Assembly: GCA_963575745.1 (NCBI GenBank)
Contig: CAUYUJ010022392.1
Coordinates: 1,142,176 to 1,166,325, forward strand
Source: Prorocentrum cordatum
Lineage: Eukaryota > Sar > Dinophyceae > Prorocentrales > Prorocentraceae
Direction: 5' to 3'
DNA: 24,150 nt
Shown: positions 1 through 9,834 of the stretch, piece after piece
Position numbering within the stretch: the stretch's first letter is position 1
Layout of the letters: each line of letters starts with the position of its first letter
Position numbers and translations under genes: made by a program
Notes under the pieces: model-generated
The model's input: the letters and a program-made list of their open reading frames with translations, nothing else
Databases searched by the model: none
What the model was told of the DNA's origin: nothing

Positions 1-160
1 TAGGAGTAGTAGTAGTAAGAATAATTTAATAGTAGTGGAAGTAGTAGTCGCAGTAATCGTAACCGTAGTCGAGGTAGAAGTAGAAATATAAAGAGGCGTA
101 GTAGCAGTAGCAGTAACAGTAGCAATAGAAGTAGTAGTCGTAGTCGTAGTCGTAGCCGTG

Positions 161-196
<36 letters not shown>

Positions 197-442
197 CTAG
201 TAGTAGAAGAAGTATTAGTAGTACTAGTAGTAGCAGCAGTAGTAGTAGTAGTAGAAGTAGAAGTAGTAGTTGTAGTAGTTGTAGTAGTAGAAGCAGAAGA
301 AGAAGTATGAATAGAAGTCGAAGTAGCAGTATAAGTACAAGTAGAAGTAGTAGCAAACATAGTAGTTGTAGTAGTAGTAGTAGTAGTAGCAGCAGCAGCA
401 GTAGCAGTAGTAGTAGTAGTAGTAGTAGTAGTCGTCGTAGTC

Positions 443-499
<57 letters not shown>

Positions 500-515
500 C
501 GTAGTAGTAGTAGTC

Positions 516-609
<94 letters not shown>

Positions 610-630
610 GAGTAGGAGTAGTAGTAGTCG

Positions 631-706
<76 letters not shown>

Positions 707-720
707 ACTTTTCCTAGTAG
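1..720. repeat. (AGT)n and (TCG)n triplet microsatellite
   Basis: Almost the whole stretch is AGT/TAG triplets with interspersed TCG, CAG and AGA variants. A purer (TCG)n block lies at about 629-705. Long open frames of poly-Thr, poly-Tyr or poly-Ser run through it on both strands, but they are a by-product of a triplet repeat and are not genes. The same repeat appears in the opposite orientation, as (CTA)n, around the gap near 21480-22140. Confidence 0.95.
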
Positions 721-1160
721 TAGTACTAGGAGGAGGAGGAGGATAAGAGGATGATAAGAGAAGGAAAAGGATGAGCAGGAATAAGATCTTGATAATCTCG
801 ATTTCTGTGTATCGGGGCACTTTGCTTTTTTGTTTCGTTCATTATTTCTTGCTCTCTTTTGTTTATGTTTTTCTTGTTTTTCTCCGCTGGACTCGGCGAC
901 ACTTGCTCGCATGACAGCGCCCAATGTCGGCAAAGTCTCAAAGGCCGCAGGTGTCAGGTGGAGGGAGAGGAGGAGGGGGAGGTGGAGGACGAGGAGGATG
1001 ATAATGATGATAAGGAGGAGGGGGATGATGATGACGAGGAGGACGAGAATGAGAGGGATGAAAAGGAGGCGGATGAGGAGGAGGGGAGGGAGGATGGGGG
1101 AGGATGATGATGGGGAGGACGAAGAGAATGAGGAGGAGGAGGGAGGGAGAGGATGAAGAA
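721..1160. repeat. Purine-rich (GGA/GAT)n tracts with a short unique island
   Basis: GGA-type tracts flank a short non-repetitive island at about 775-955. The second tract, at 957-1155, mixes GGA with GAT and GAC triplets and produces Glu/Asp/Arg-rich pseudo-ORFs. No start context, spliced-leader-like motif or recognisable domain was found, so I see no gene here. Confidence 0.8.
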
Positions 1161-1834
1161 GGGAAATGTCGCTTGGAAGTCTGTGCCGCGACAATCTGTA
1201 GACCTCCCAGGAGCTCCAGAACCTGGCGCCGGCTGCGCGGCAGGCAGCCGCACCACAGAGGGCAACGCCTCTCCTCCCTCCGTTCCTCCCTCTCTCCTCC
1301 TCCTCCTCCTCCTCCTCCTCCTCCTCCTCCTCCTTTTACCTTTGTCTCCCCCACCCCCTCCGTTCGCCTCCCCTTCGTTGGGCCTTCACGGCACCCCGCT
1401 GGGACCTGCAAGGAGCCCAGAACGCTAATGACTGTTGCATGTCTGGCAGCGTCAAAGGAAGTCTCGTTCGGTCTGCGCGTTGCGGTGCCCCGCTGGACCT
1501 CACTGCATGTTGACATAGGTTCGACCCTGTAAAGAGCGTAACATTGTTGCACGTGCGTTGGAATTTCACCACATCAAGGCCTGATAATTGCCGCAATAGC
1601 AGCTCATCCCCACGAGCCAGATGCGTGCTTCCACATGCATATCCTGTGGGCATCAGCACGTTCCGATGCCTTCGTCCTTTGATCCCCTTCAAAGGTGCGT
1701 TCATATGGAGCTTTCGAAGCGAATCCAGCCTTAACGACGAGGGCCTCCCAGGAGGCACAAAAAGGGAGAAACCGTGGTAAAGGTGTCAAGATCCGTCTTG
1801 TCCGACCCCCTCTTGATGCATTCTACCTCAGCAA
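1161..1834. other. Unique intergenic DNA, no gene recognised
   Basis: Mostly non-repetitive sequence with a (CTC)n tract at about 1295-1333. The open frames are short, overlap on both strands and show no recognisable motif. I cannot assign a gene. Confidence 0.6.
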
Positions 1835-2660
1835 GGTCGTTGCAAACAATGATGAATACACGGGAATGCCAACTCTACGATGGCGCCTGCACTGGCCGCG
1901 GACATCTCCAAGAGGATAGGGGCAACGCGACACTGCGAAGGCAAGCCGCCCTGCGCCTGGCGTGTCTGCACTCCTGTGTGCCCCTTGGCGTACGCCGCCG
2001 CCGGCGCCTTCGAAGTGCCCTCTTCCGCGCGTGCGCCAGCCAGCATCAAATGCCAGCTTGAAGCCACGATGACAGAAAAATGAGCGCGGCGCGCCCAGAG
2101 CTCCCGGAAGGATTTCTACAGCGCTAGATGCGACTCAATGATGTACGCCGATTGCCGAAGGAGGGAGGAGGAGGAAGAGGAGGAGAAGGAGGAAGAGGAG
2201 GGGGAAGGAGGAGGAAGAGGAGGAGGAGAGGAGGAGGAGGAGGAGGAGGTCGTTGCAAACAATGATGAATACACGGGAATGCCAACTCTACGATGGCGCC
2301 TGCACTGGCCGCGGACATCTCCAAGAGGATAGGGGCAACGCGACACTGCGAAGGCAAGCCGCCCTGCGCCTGGCGTGTCTGCACTCCTGTGTGCCCCTTG
2401 GCGTACGCCGCCGCCGGCGCCTTCGAAGTGCCCTCTTCCGCGCGTGCGCCAGCCAGCATCAAATGCCAGCTTGAAGCCACGATGACAGAAAAATGAGCGC
2501 GGCGCGCCCAGAGCTCCCGGAAGGATTTCTACAGCGCTAGATGCGACTCAATGATGTACGCCGATTGCCGAAGGAGGGAGGAGGAGGAAGAGGAGGAGAA
2601 GGAGGAAGAGGAGGGGGAAGGAGGAGGAAGAGGAGGAGGAGAGGAGGAGGAGGAGGAGGA
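1835..2660. repeat. 413-bp tandem duplication (two copies)
   Basis: The segment at about 1835-2247 is repeated at about 2248-2660 with a constant offset of 413 bases. Each copy starts at GGTCGTTGCAAACAATG and ends in a GGA-rich tract. By eye the copies look identical, including the internal GGA interruptions. The junction falls in GGAGG microhomology, which fits slippage or unequal exchange at the purine tract. The short ORFs inside are duplicated too but have no recognisable domain. Near-perfect identity implies a recent event or an assembly artefact. Confidence 0.9.
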
Positions 2661-3350
2661 GGACGAAGAGGTAGGAGGGCGGGGGAGGGAGTAGGAGGAG
2701 GAGGAGAAGGAGGAGAGGAGGAGGAGGAGGAGAAGGAGGGGACGGGCGGAGGGTGGGAAGGAGGTGGAGGAGGAGGAGGAGGAGCACTGAGGAGGAGAGG
2801 ACGAAAAGAAGGGAAGAAGGGCAAGAAAGAAGGTGAGGAGGAGGAGGAAGGGAAGGGGATAAGGAGGAGGAGGAGAGGAGGAGGAGGAGGAAGGGAGCGA
2901 GGAGGTAGGAGGAGGGGGGGGAGGAGAAATAAGCCTATCTTCAGGATGAGGAAGAGGGGACGGAGAAAAGGAGTAGGAGTGGTTAGTATGATAGGGAGAG
3001 GAGGAGGAGGAGGGGGAGGAGGAGGAGGAGGAGGGAGGAGCAGGGCGGAGGAGAGGCCAGAGGAGGGGAGGGGCGGAGGTGGAGGAGGTGGAGGAGGAGG
3101 AGGAGGGAGACTCCGAGGAGGAGGGGAAGAAGGGGAAGAAGGGCAAGAAAGGAGGAGGAGGAGGAGGAGGAGGAGGAAGTGAAGGGAAGGGAGGGGAATG
3201 GAAGGAGGTAGGGGAGAGGAGGAGAAGGAGGAGGAGGGGAAGGAGGATAAAGATGAGAAGAGGGTGGCGGAGGAAAAGGAGTAGGGTGGGAGTAGGAGTA
3301 GTAGGAGAGGAGGAGGAGGAGGAGGGGGAGGAAGAAGAAGAAAAAATAGA
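2661..3350. repeat. Long GGA-rich polypurine tract
   Basis: About 700 bases of almost uninterrupted purines on the plus strand, mainly GGA with GAA and GGG variants, plus a short island near 2930-2995. Open frames of over 200 codons occur on both strands (Gly/Arg/Glu or Ser/Pro/Leu) but they reflect composition only. Polypurine mirror tracts of this size can form triplex (H-) DNA and are difficult to assemble. Confidence 0.9.
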
Positions 3351-3723
3351 AGAAGAACAAGCGCCGCAAAGACGTGCACTGCACTGCCTCTGCCGTAAGA
3401 AATATAAGTGCTTGTCTGCCGACAAGCTGGAGCACCGACTCGCCATATGCGTGCCATGCGTGCCCAGCGACACAACTAAACGCCTGCTTCGATGCCTCCT
3501 GCTCCTGCTCACTCTCCTCCTCCTCCTCCTCCTCCTCCTCCTCCTGGATGCTCCTCATCCTCCTTCTCCTCCTACCGCTCTCTCTCTCTCCCTCCCCTCC
3601 TCCTCCTCCCCTCCTCCTCCTCTCCTCCCTCCTTCTCTCTCCCCTCCTCCCCCATCCCTCTCCTGTTCCTCCCCCCCCTCCTACGGAATTCGAGAATTCG
3701 AGGTTCGAGGGGTTCGTCTGATT
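3351..3723. other. Unique island followed by a CT-rich tract, no gene seen
   Basis: A short unique stretch at 3351-3500 is followed by a pyrimidine tract (CTC/TCC) at about 3508-3680 and a small GAATTCGAG-type direct repeat near 3686-3715. Nothing supports a gene. Confidence 0.6.
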
Positions 3724-3789
3724 TTGAGGGGAGTTTCTGTTGAAACTCACGTCATCCTCACACCCGGCGCGAAGAGCAGAGCCACGAGT

Positions 3790-4965
3790 CCAGAGCGGTC
3801 GAGCGGCCTCCGCACCGTTTCGGACAGATCGGTGGATCCGCTGGGATCGCTGGATCCGCCGACGAATCCCAAACCGGCGCCCTCGCTTGAGACATCCTCA
3901 CCAAACCGGCCCCGGGGGAGGTGCCCAGAGGAGCCCAGAGCGGCCTCCGGCACCGTTTCCGGACAGATCCGCCGACGAATCCCAAACCGGCGCCCTCGCT
4001 TGAGACATCCTCACAAAACCGGCCCCGGGGGAGGTGCTCTGCAGAGGAGCCCAGAGCGGCCTCCGGCACCGGTTCCGGACAGATTCCGGTGGATCCGCTG
4101 GATCCGGTGACGAATCCCAAACCGGCGCCCTCGCTTGAGACATCCTCACCCAAAACGGCCCGGGGGAGGTGCCCAAAGGAGCCCAGAGCGGGCATCCGGC
4201 ACCGTTCCGACAGATCCGCGGGATCCGCTGATCCGCGGGATCCAGTGGACACGATCCCAAACCGGCGCCTCGTTGAGAACATCTCCCCAATCGGGCCGGG
4301 GAGGCTGCCCAGAGGAGCCCAGAGCGGCCTCCGGCACCGGTTCCGGACAGATCCGCTGGATCCGCTGGATCCGCTGGATCGGTGGACCCCGACGAATCCC
4401 CAAACCGGCGCCCTCGCTTGCGACATCCTCACAAAAAACCGGCCCCGGGGGACGGTGGCCAAGAGAGCCCAGAAGGGCTCCGGCACCGTTTCCGGACGGA
4501 TCCGGACGGATCCGCTGGATCCGGGGACGAATCCCAAACCGGCGCCCTCGCTTGAGACATCCTCACAAAACCGGCCCCGGGGGAGGTGCCCAGAGGAGCC
4601 CAGAGCGGCCTCCGGCACCGTTTCCGGACAGATCCGCTGGATCCGCTGGATACGCTGGATCCGGTGACGAATCCCAAACCGGCGCCCTCGCTTGAGACAT
4701 CCTCACAAAACCGGCCCCGGGGGAGGTGCCCAGAGGAGCCCAGAGCGGCCCCCGGCACCGTTTCCGGACAGATCCGCTGGATCCGCTGGATCCGCTGGAT
4801 CCGGTGACGAATCCCAAACCGGCGCCCTCGCTTGAGACATCCTCACAAAACCGGCCCCGGGGGAGGTGCCCAGAGGAGCCCAGAGCGGCATCCGGCACCG
4901 TTTCCGGACAGATCCGGACAGATCCGGTGGATCCGCGCCCCGGGGGGAGGTGCCCAGAGGAGGAA
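3790..4965 (+). repeat. Tandem array of ~107-150-bp units, about eight copies
   Basis: The unit runs through CCAGAGCGGCCTCCGGCACC, a variable number of 9-bp GGATCCGCT repeats, ACGAATCCCAAACCGG, CGCTTGAGACATCCTCAC and CCCCGGGGGAGGTGCC. Units differ in length mainly through the number of 9-bp subrepeats (each with a BamHI-type GGATCC). The 5' units are more divergent than the 3' units, as expected when homogenisation acts on one end. Long frames cross the array on both strands, but the unit length is not a constant multiple of three and the frame changes from unit to unit, so it is not coding. Confidence 0.93.
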
Positions 4966-5165
4966 TGAGGAGGAGGAGGAGGAGGAGGAGGAGGAGGAGG
5001 AGGAGGAGGAGGAGGAGGAGGAGGAGGAGGAGGAGGAGAAGATGATGGAGCTGCGGGGTGGAGGAGGACAGACGGAGGCAAGAGAAGGATGGAGGAGGAG
5101 GAGGAGGAGGAGGAGGAGGAGGAGGAGGAGGAGGAGGAGGAGGAGGAGGAGGAGGAGGAACCTCA
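4966..5165 (+). repeat. (GGA)n tail of composite repeat copy 1
   Basis: Two GGA microsatellites (about 4968-5038 and 5089-5158) are separated by a ~50-bp unique spacer containing GATGATGGAGCTGCGG. The same two-block arrangement with the same spacer occurs at 17900-18040, but with shorter GGA runs there. The tail is thus part of the module and only the microsatellite length has drifted. Confidence 0.9.
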
Positions 5166-5304
5166 TCACCCTCGCCAACAAGCGCACGCACCTTCTTCTA
5201 TGTACAGAAACTCCCGATCAACCGCAGAGCGGCCGGCTAGTAATATATCGGTGCTTCGAAACCGCCACGCGCTGCAGCGCTCGGCTCCGCCTTGCCCAGC
5301 GCGA

Positions 5305-6102
5305 TCACAGGAAGTCGCGAATAAATCTGCGCGAAGCGTTGCCCGCTCCAGCCCAGAGCGAGAGTGCCAAAAGCACCACGCCGGCAGCTGCTGCGGACCA
5401 GAACAGAGCCGAAGTCACCGAGGGCGACAGTATGCCGTAGGTACCACTGCTTCGCACTCTGTCGGCCGATGCCAGAAGAGCCCAGGCCATTGCTCCTACT
5501 GCTAGAGGCCCTGCAGCCTTCAGCCAAAGGCCAACAGAAATCCCGATGCCGAGGATGCCGAGGCAAGACGCGACCGCTACAAAGCCAAGCAAGATGTGGT
5601 CATCTGGTGCCCACTTCATGACCAGGATGTTCGCGCCAACAGTAGCCGCAGCAACAATCCATCCGAAGTGTAAGGAGATCGGGGCCAACAGGAGCCAAAA
5701 CTCTGAAAGGCTACAATAGTTGGCCGAGTCTCGGCTCTCCCACAAAGCCACGCCCAGGCCGAGTACGATGCCAGCCATGAAAATCATAGACAACTCGATA
5801 CGCTCGCTGCTGAATGCAAGTGCCCAGCAGCTCTGGCTCAGGCAAGCAAAGAACCACCAAGGGCCGAACCCGATCAAGACATCCGAGGCGCTGAGAGGCG
5901 GAAAAAGCTGCGCTACCGTCAAGAGGGCCTGCCATGGGAATATGACACCCCAAATCGAAAAGGCCCATTTCTCCGGCGACAACAGGCTGATATACTTCCC
6001 AGCGACGACGCCGAACGGCTGGATCTTCGACTGGGCAAGTCCCGTGGCGACAGCATTCAGCAGAAAGCCAGCGGCATTCAGGACGGATAGCGCCGAGCTC
6101 AT
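5305..6102 (-). CDS. TspO/MBR-like (tryptophan-rich sensory protein-like) membrane protein
   Basis: An uninterrupted 265-residue protein from ATG at 6102 to TGA at 5305-5307. It shows about seven or eight hydrophobic spans (roughly residues 4-23, 46-67, 77-97, 102-120, 133-160, 168-192, 195-212 and 227-251). Family-like motifs include WAFSIWGVIFPWQ (46-58), Trp-rich PWWFFACLSQSCW (81-93) and PISLHFGWIVAAATVGAN (141-158). The last resembles the PFSLYLGWI..A..AN signature I know from bacterial TspO/MBR-related proteins. Such proteins sit in organelle, plasma or endomembranes and bind tetrapyrroles or lipophilic ligands; the ligand here is unknown. A spliced-leader-like relic ends 52 nt before the ATG, which supports this start. 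The gene lies between two direct copies of the composite repeat and outside the 10.2-kb transposon. Family assignment rests on motifs only. Confidence 0.75.
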   Translation of the reverse strand: MSSALSVLNAAGFLLNAVATGLAQSKIQPFGVVAGKYISLLSPEKWAFSIWGVIFPWQALLTVAQLFPPLSASDVLIGFGPWWFFACLSQSCWALAFSSERIELSMIFMAGIVLGLGVALWESRDSANYCSLSEFWLLLAPISLHFGWIVAAATVGANILVMKWAPDDHILLGFVAVASCLGILGIGISVGLWLKAAGPLAVGAMAWALLASADRVRSSGTYGILSPSVTSALFWSAAAAGVVLLALSLWAGAGNASRRFIRDFL

Positions 6103-6154
6103 TCCCCCAATGCGGTCACAATGAAACTATGCAAATGCCTCTGCAAAGGAACGG

Positions 6155-6176
6155 CTTAAGCCAGAATGACGCCGGT
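6155..6176 (-). promoter_or_regulatory. Spliced-leader relic 5' of the TspO-like gene
   Basis: On the minus strand this 22-mer matches the 22-nt dinoflagellate spliced leader at 17 of 22 positions without gaps. It begins ACCG and ends CATTCTGGCTTAAG (leader: CATTTTGGCTCAAG). It lies 52 nt upstream of the ATG. In dinoflagellates such genomic leader copies are known as traces of reverse-transcribed, trans-spliced mRNA. The identification is by eye. Confidence 0.75.
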
Positions 6177-6312
6177 GGGTGGAAAAGCAAGTGGAGACGA
6201 TGACGACGACAACAGCGATGAGGGAGACGAGAGTTGACGCCTATAATTGTATCGCACATGCGTCCGAGGCCGCTGCCACAGCGCAACTCAAACCGGTGGA
6301 ACCTGACGCTCA

Positions 6313-7186
6313 TTTGAGGGAGTTTCTGTGGAACTCACGTCTTCCTCACCCCCGGCGCGAAGAGCACGAGTCCAGAGCGGCCTCCGGCACCGTTTCTGGA
6401 CAGATCCGGTGCATGGATCCGCTGGATCCGCTGGATCCGGTGACGAATCCCAAACCGGCGCCCTCGCTTGAGACATCCTCACAAAACCGGCCCCGGGGGA
6501 GGTGCCCACAGGAGCCCAGAGCGGCCTCCGGCACCGTTTCCGGACAGATCCGGTGGATCCGCTGGATCCGCTGGATCCGGTGACGAATCCCAAACGGCGC
6601 CCTCGCTTGAGACATCCTCACAAAACCGGCCCCGGGGGAGGTGCCCAGAGGAGCCCAGAGCGGCCTCCGGCACCGTTTCCGGACAGATCCGGTGGATCCG
6701 CGCTGGATCCGCTGGATCCGGTGACGAATCCCAAACCGGCGCCCTCGCTTGAGACATCCTCACAAAACCGGCCCCGGGGGAGGTGCCCAGAGGAGGAGCC
6801 CAGAGCGGCCTCCGGCACCGTTTCCGGACAGATCCGGTGGATCCGGTGGATCCGGTGACGAATCCCAAACCGGCGCCCTCGCTTGAGACATCCTCACAAA
6901 ACCGGCCCCGGGGGAGGTGCCCAGAGGAGCCCAGAGCGGCCTCCGGCACCGTTTCCGGACAGATCCGGTGGATCCGCTGGATCCGCTGGATCCGGTGACG
7001 AATCCCAAAACCGGCGCCCTCGCTTGAGACATCCTCACAAAACCGGCCCCGGGGGAGGTGCCCAGAGGAGCCCAGAGCGGCCTCCGGCACCGTTTCCGGG
7101 CAGATCCGGTGGATCCGGTGACGAATCCCAAACCGGCGCCCTCGCTTGAGACATCCTCACAAAACCGGCCCCGGGGGAGGTGCCCA
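6313..7186 (+). mobile_element. Composite repeat, copy 2, left part
   Basis: The head (hairpin-like GAGTTTCTGTGGAACTC; 12-mer GGGAGTTTCTGT at 6318-6329) is followed by about six tandem units of the same family as 3790-4965. The array is cut at 7186 after ...GAGGTGCCCA and resumes at 17418 with CAGAGG. Left plus right parts total about 1578 bp, close to the 1519 bp of copy 1. That agrees with one intact module interrupted by the transposon. Units here are more uniform than in the 5' part of copy 1. Confidence 0.85.
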
Positions 7187-7206
7187 CTGCAATGATCGCC
7201 CCCCCT
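7187..7206 (+). repeat. Left terminal inverted repeat
   Basis: CTGCAATGATCGCCCCCCCT, identical in all 20 positions, including the run of seven C, to the reverse complement of 17398-17417. Similarity stops immediately inside this block (TGCTG at the left, GTTG at the right). Confidence 0.93.
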
Positions 7207-7468
7207 TGCTGAAGTTATGTATGTTATAATGGTTATGCACTACTAATAGCATGTTTATTTGATCTCTAATTTAGCTTTATTTAGCATTATATTTAGTATT
7301 TTATTAAGAAGTAATAACATCAAATAGTGTGCTTATTCATGTTAAAATAAAGCAAATAGCGCCGCTATTTTTCACTATTTCGGAAGGGAGGGGGGGGGCT
7401 GGAGAGAGAGGGGCGGAGGAGGGAGAGGGGAAGAGGGGGGGGGCGGGAGAAAGAGGACGGGCGGGAGG
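7207..7468. other. Left subterminal region: AT-rich, then G-rich
   Basis: About 175 bases of AT-rich DNA (7207-7380) contain AAATAG motifs. GCAAATAGCGCCGCTA at 7352-7367 resembles, in inverted orientation, the right subterminal region near 17126-17144. A G-rich tract (7385-7460, runs of up to nine G) follows. Subterminal repeats of this kind are usual transposase-binding regions in CACTA-type elements. No gene is present. Confidence 0.6.
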
Positions 7469-7563
7469 AGCGGTAGACCAACCGCTATGCGAGGAGCGGT
7501 AGACCAACCGCTATGCAAGCAAGTAGGGGTAGACAACCGCTGGCAAGCGGTAGCCCCACCGCT
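7469..7563. repeat. Palindrome cluster 1 (four units) downstream of the transposase
   Basis: Units AGCGGT-N6-ACCGCT lie at 7469-7486, 7495-7512, about 7525-7541 (left arm decayed) and 7546-7563. The central six bases are AGACCA in the first three and AGCCCC in the last. The cluster starts 64 bases beyond the transposase stop codon. Confidence 0.93.
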
Positions 7564-7626
7564 GAGGGAGGAGAAAGGACAATGATGATGTTCTTTTTCC
7601 AGCGCAAGGATGTTTTTTGCACCACA

Positions 7627-9638
7627 TCACCAGGCAAGAACGACCACGCCATCTCCATCCCAGGAAAAGCCTGCTGACAAGACCACGTCGCAGTCGGCCA
7701 ATAACACCAGAGAATAAGAACCTCCTGGCGCGCTCCTCCAGCGAGAAGCGGCTGGCGACACCTGCTCCACAAATACCATCTCGTCGACGACAATGACGGG
7801 CGCGGTGTCCAGAAAGGCGCAGCCAGCCACGATGCATACAACGCCGTCGCACCAGACAGCGTCTCCAGCCGCGAGGGTTGTCCCGCGAAATTTCATAGAA
7901 CCGCTCATGGAGGCAGACGAAACGCCCGCCGCTCTGGCCAACGTCGGCGAGCTCTCTGGCTTGTGCAATCGGTCCAGAAAAAAATCAGCATCGGCCAGGG
8001 CTCCAAGGCGATCGGCCAGCACGCGACTCAGAATTGATTTTTCCAACGATCTCGTATTCTTAACAGACTGGGCGCAATTCTTCATGATACAATTCTGGCG
8101 TTCGCCCACGAAACAATCGATGCTGTACCCATCTCGGCGTAACTGGTGCGCAAGGTGAAAGCCCCAATGAGCTTTAGGGATAACGTCACCTTTAGGATAA
8201 GCGTCATTGAAAGCTTCGGCGTGCTCGGCGAACATCGCGTCGAGGCCACTCGCAGTGGAGCTGACGTCCCTGCCAAATTTACCTTGCTTGAGAAACCCAC
8301 AAATCAGCGCAAGAGAATTGAAACTACGAATCTCTTTGTCCAGAATACCACAGGGCTTCACCACGCAATGCAAAAAATAATTGAAGAGCGGAATAATCAT
8401 GATCAGCTCGGACGCCCCAGCTTTAAACTCTTTGTTTTTTTCTGGAAAGCTTTCTGCCGAGCGTCGTTCCATGCCGCCTTGAGTTCCGCAGACGCCCCTG
8501 AGAAAGCGCCGCAAAATTTCCAATTCGATTCCATCCACGTGCGTACGCCGCTCCATGAAAGCCAGCTGTGCCGAAACATTGCTACCAAAATCAAAGACAT
8601 CTCTAAGCATGCCATGCCGTTCAAGATGTGCATGGCGTCGTGGGTGGATGTCCGTATCGGCGGGCAGTGCGGCCTGAGCTCGTGATCGAAAATCACACCC
8701 AAAGGGACGCGCTTAATTCCTCTAGCTGTTTGCCCAGCCTGCAGATGTCTCGGTGCCAACGCAAGAACCTCGTCAGCCTTCTGCCAGATGTCGCCGTCTG
8801 TGGCGCGCGAAAACAAAGATGGGTATGAGCAGCGGAGACCAACGAACCCCCGTGGCATTCGAACAGCATCGCCGCGTAGCTGCAGTACGTTGAGGCAATT
8901 CATGCATGGCAGATTGGCATTGGCCCCAAGCTGCGAAAATACAATCCTGGCGGCGTCGCCGTCGAGGACCAGGTTGCCGAGTTTGAAATACATAGCTGCT
9001 GTTCCAGAGGCGGCCGCGTCCAGCTGTACCAACACGCCCTTTGTAGAAATTTCATCTTCGATGAACATTCGTCGCAAAAAAGTTCTGACTACATTCGAGG
9101 CGCCCCCTTCGATCTGTTTCGCCACAGTGGATCGGATGCAAATGACTGGCAACCAGGCTTCAACATGCTTGGTGATGTGGGGGCCGAACTCTCTGATAGT
9201 CACGAACATGCCGAAACACTTTCTTCGGTTGTCCTGCCTGAGGACATTACCTGGTACGAATTCATCTGCGTAACACACGAGGTGGTATGGCGACTCGGCA
9301 GTGCAAGGGCGTTGTCGCCACAACTCGTTCAGGAGGGAGGCGTACCCTGGCGCAGTGCGGGCTGCGAGCTGCAGAACTTTAGGCAACGAGAGCGTGGCGC
9401 CGAGTTCCATGCCCCGTGTGTGTGCCGTGCATTCGAAATGCTCCAGCTGGCATGTTTGTTTCCACAAATCGTCGAGGGCCCGCTGCAGGTGGCCGCGATT
9501 GCAAGCAAGAGCAGCCTCCCTGTCAGCTTCGTCAGCGGTTCGCAATCTCTGCAGTAGCTCCGAGAGTTGCGTATGGTTCCTCGACAATCCTGTGCCAGCA
9601 AAGAGCCTCCTGATTTTTGCAGGCTTCGATTCTGCCAT
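7627..9638 (-). pseudogene. CACTA/KDZ-like DDE transposase, one frameshift
   Basis: The first frame opens at ATG 9638 (MAESKPAKIRR) and runs 411 codons to a stop at 8403. The -1 frame continues from there to a stop at 7627. Motifs in order: YADEF (candidate first Asp, ~residue 125), LVLDGDAARIVF (second Asp, ~226-228) followed by PCMNC (a CxxC pair at ~245/248, as in CACTA Tnp2-like cores), HDAMHILNG (~333-341, like the DxMHI block of CACTA transposases), then in the second frame PKAHWGFHLAHQLRR and FVGERQN, whose Glu (codon ending at 8161) is the candidate third catalytic residue. The switch maps to a T7 run on the plus strand (8435-8441); an eighth base there would make the frames continuous. 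This may be a real inactivating mutation, an assembly homopolymer error or, less likely, programmed slippage. The order of motifs and the position next to a terminal repeat fit a transposase. Exact superfamily remains open. Confidence 0.75.
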
Positions 9639-9722
9639 CGGCGGCTCCCTGCGGGCGCGGGCGCGTCGCGTCGCGGGCCCCTTCAGCCACGAATGGCTGC
9701 GGGCGCGTCGCGTCGCGGGGGC
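9639..9722. repeat. Duplicated GC-rich 5'-flank block around the leader relic
   Basis: A block of the form TGCGGGCGCG...TCGCGTCGCGGG occurs at about 9650-9677 and again at about 9698-9719, one copy on each side of the leader relic of the transposase. It looks like a small local duplication in the 5' untranslated region. Confidence 0.6.
9681..9702 (-). promoter_or_regulatory. Spliced-leader relic 5' of the transposase
   Basis: The minus strand reads CCGCAGCCATTCGTGGCT followed by GAAG. Against the leader, CCG, AGCCATT, GGCT and AAG match, with one added base in the T-run. It ends 42 nt upstream of the ATG at 9638 and supports that start over the longer open frame that extends to 9890. Confidence 0.75.
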
Positions 9723-9834
9723 GCGGCAAGCGAATCGGGAACGCATCGGCAGCGCGGGGGCGAGGGAGGGGATACGGCAGCAGTGGCAAAGGGATGGTAT
9801 GACAAGATTTCGGAAAATGTATATTGACAATGCA

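Larger units (their letters stand above)
3724..5242 (+). mobile_element. Composite repeat, copy 1 (head, tandem array, GGA tail)
   Basis: This ~1.5-kb module shares its head, internal array and tail, in the same order, with a second copy at 6313-7186 plus 17418-18122. The head contains a perfect hairpin at 3731-3748 (stem GAGTTTC, loop TGTT). The tail ends with GCGGCCGGCTAGTA, after which the copies diverge. The 12-mer GGGAGTTTCTGT lies in the head (3729-3740) and, inverted, near the end of the tail (5204-5215); copy 2 has the same pair. This suggests a non-autonomous DNA element with subterminal inverted repeats, though a segmental duplication is also possible. No protein gene of its own is evident. 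Confidence 0.6.

Noticed and set aside
3758-4618. Long open frames through the tandem array (also 6479-7090 and 17519-18067)
   Set aside because: Unit length varies and is not a fixed multiple of three, so the frame changes at unit boundaries; both strands are open; no start or domain.
7469-7563. Palindrome clusters as CRISPR arrays
   Set aside because: The host is eukaryotic, units are only 18 bp with irregular spacing, the spacers are not unique-length protospacers and no cas-like gene is present.
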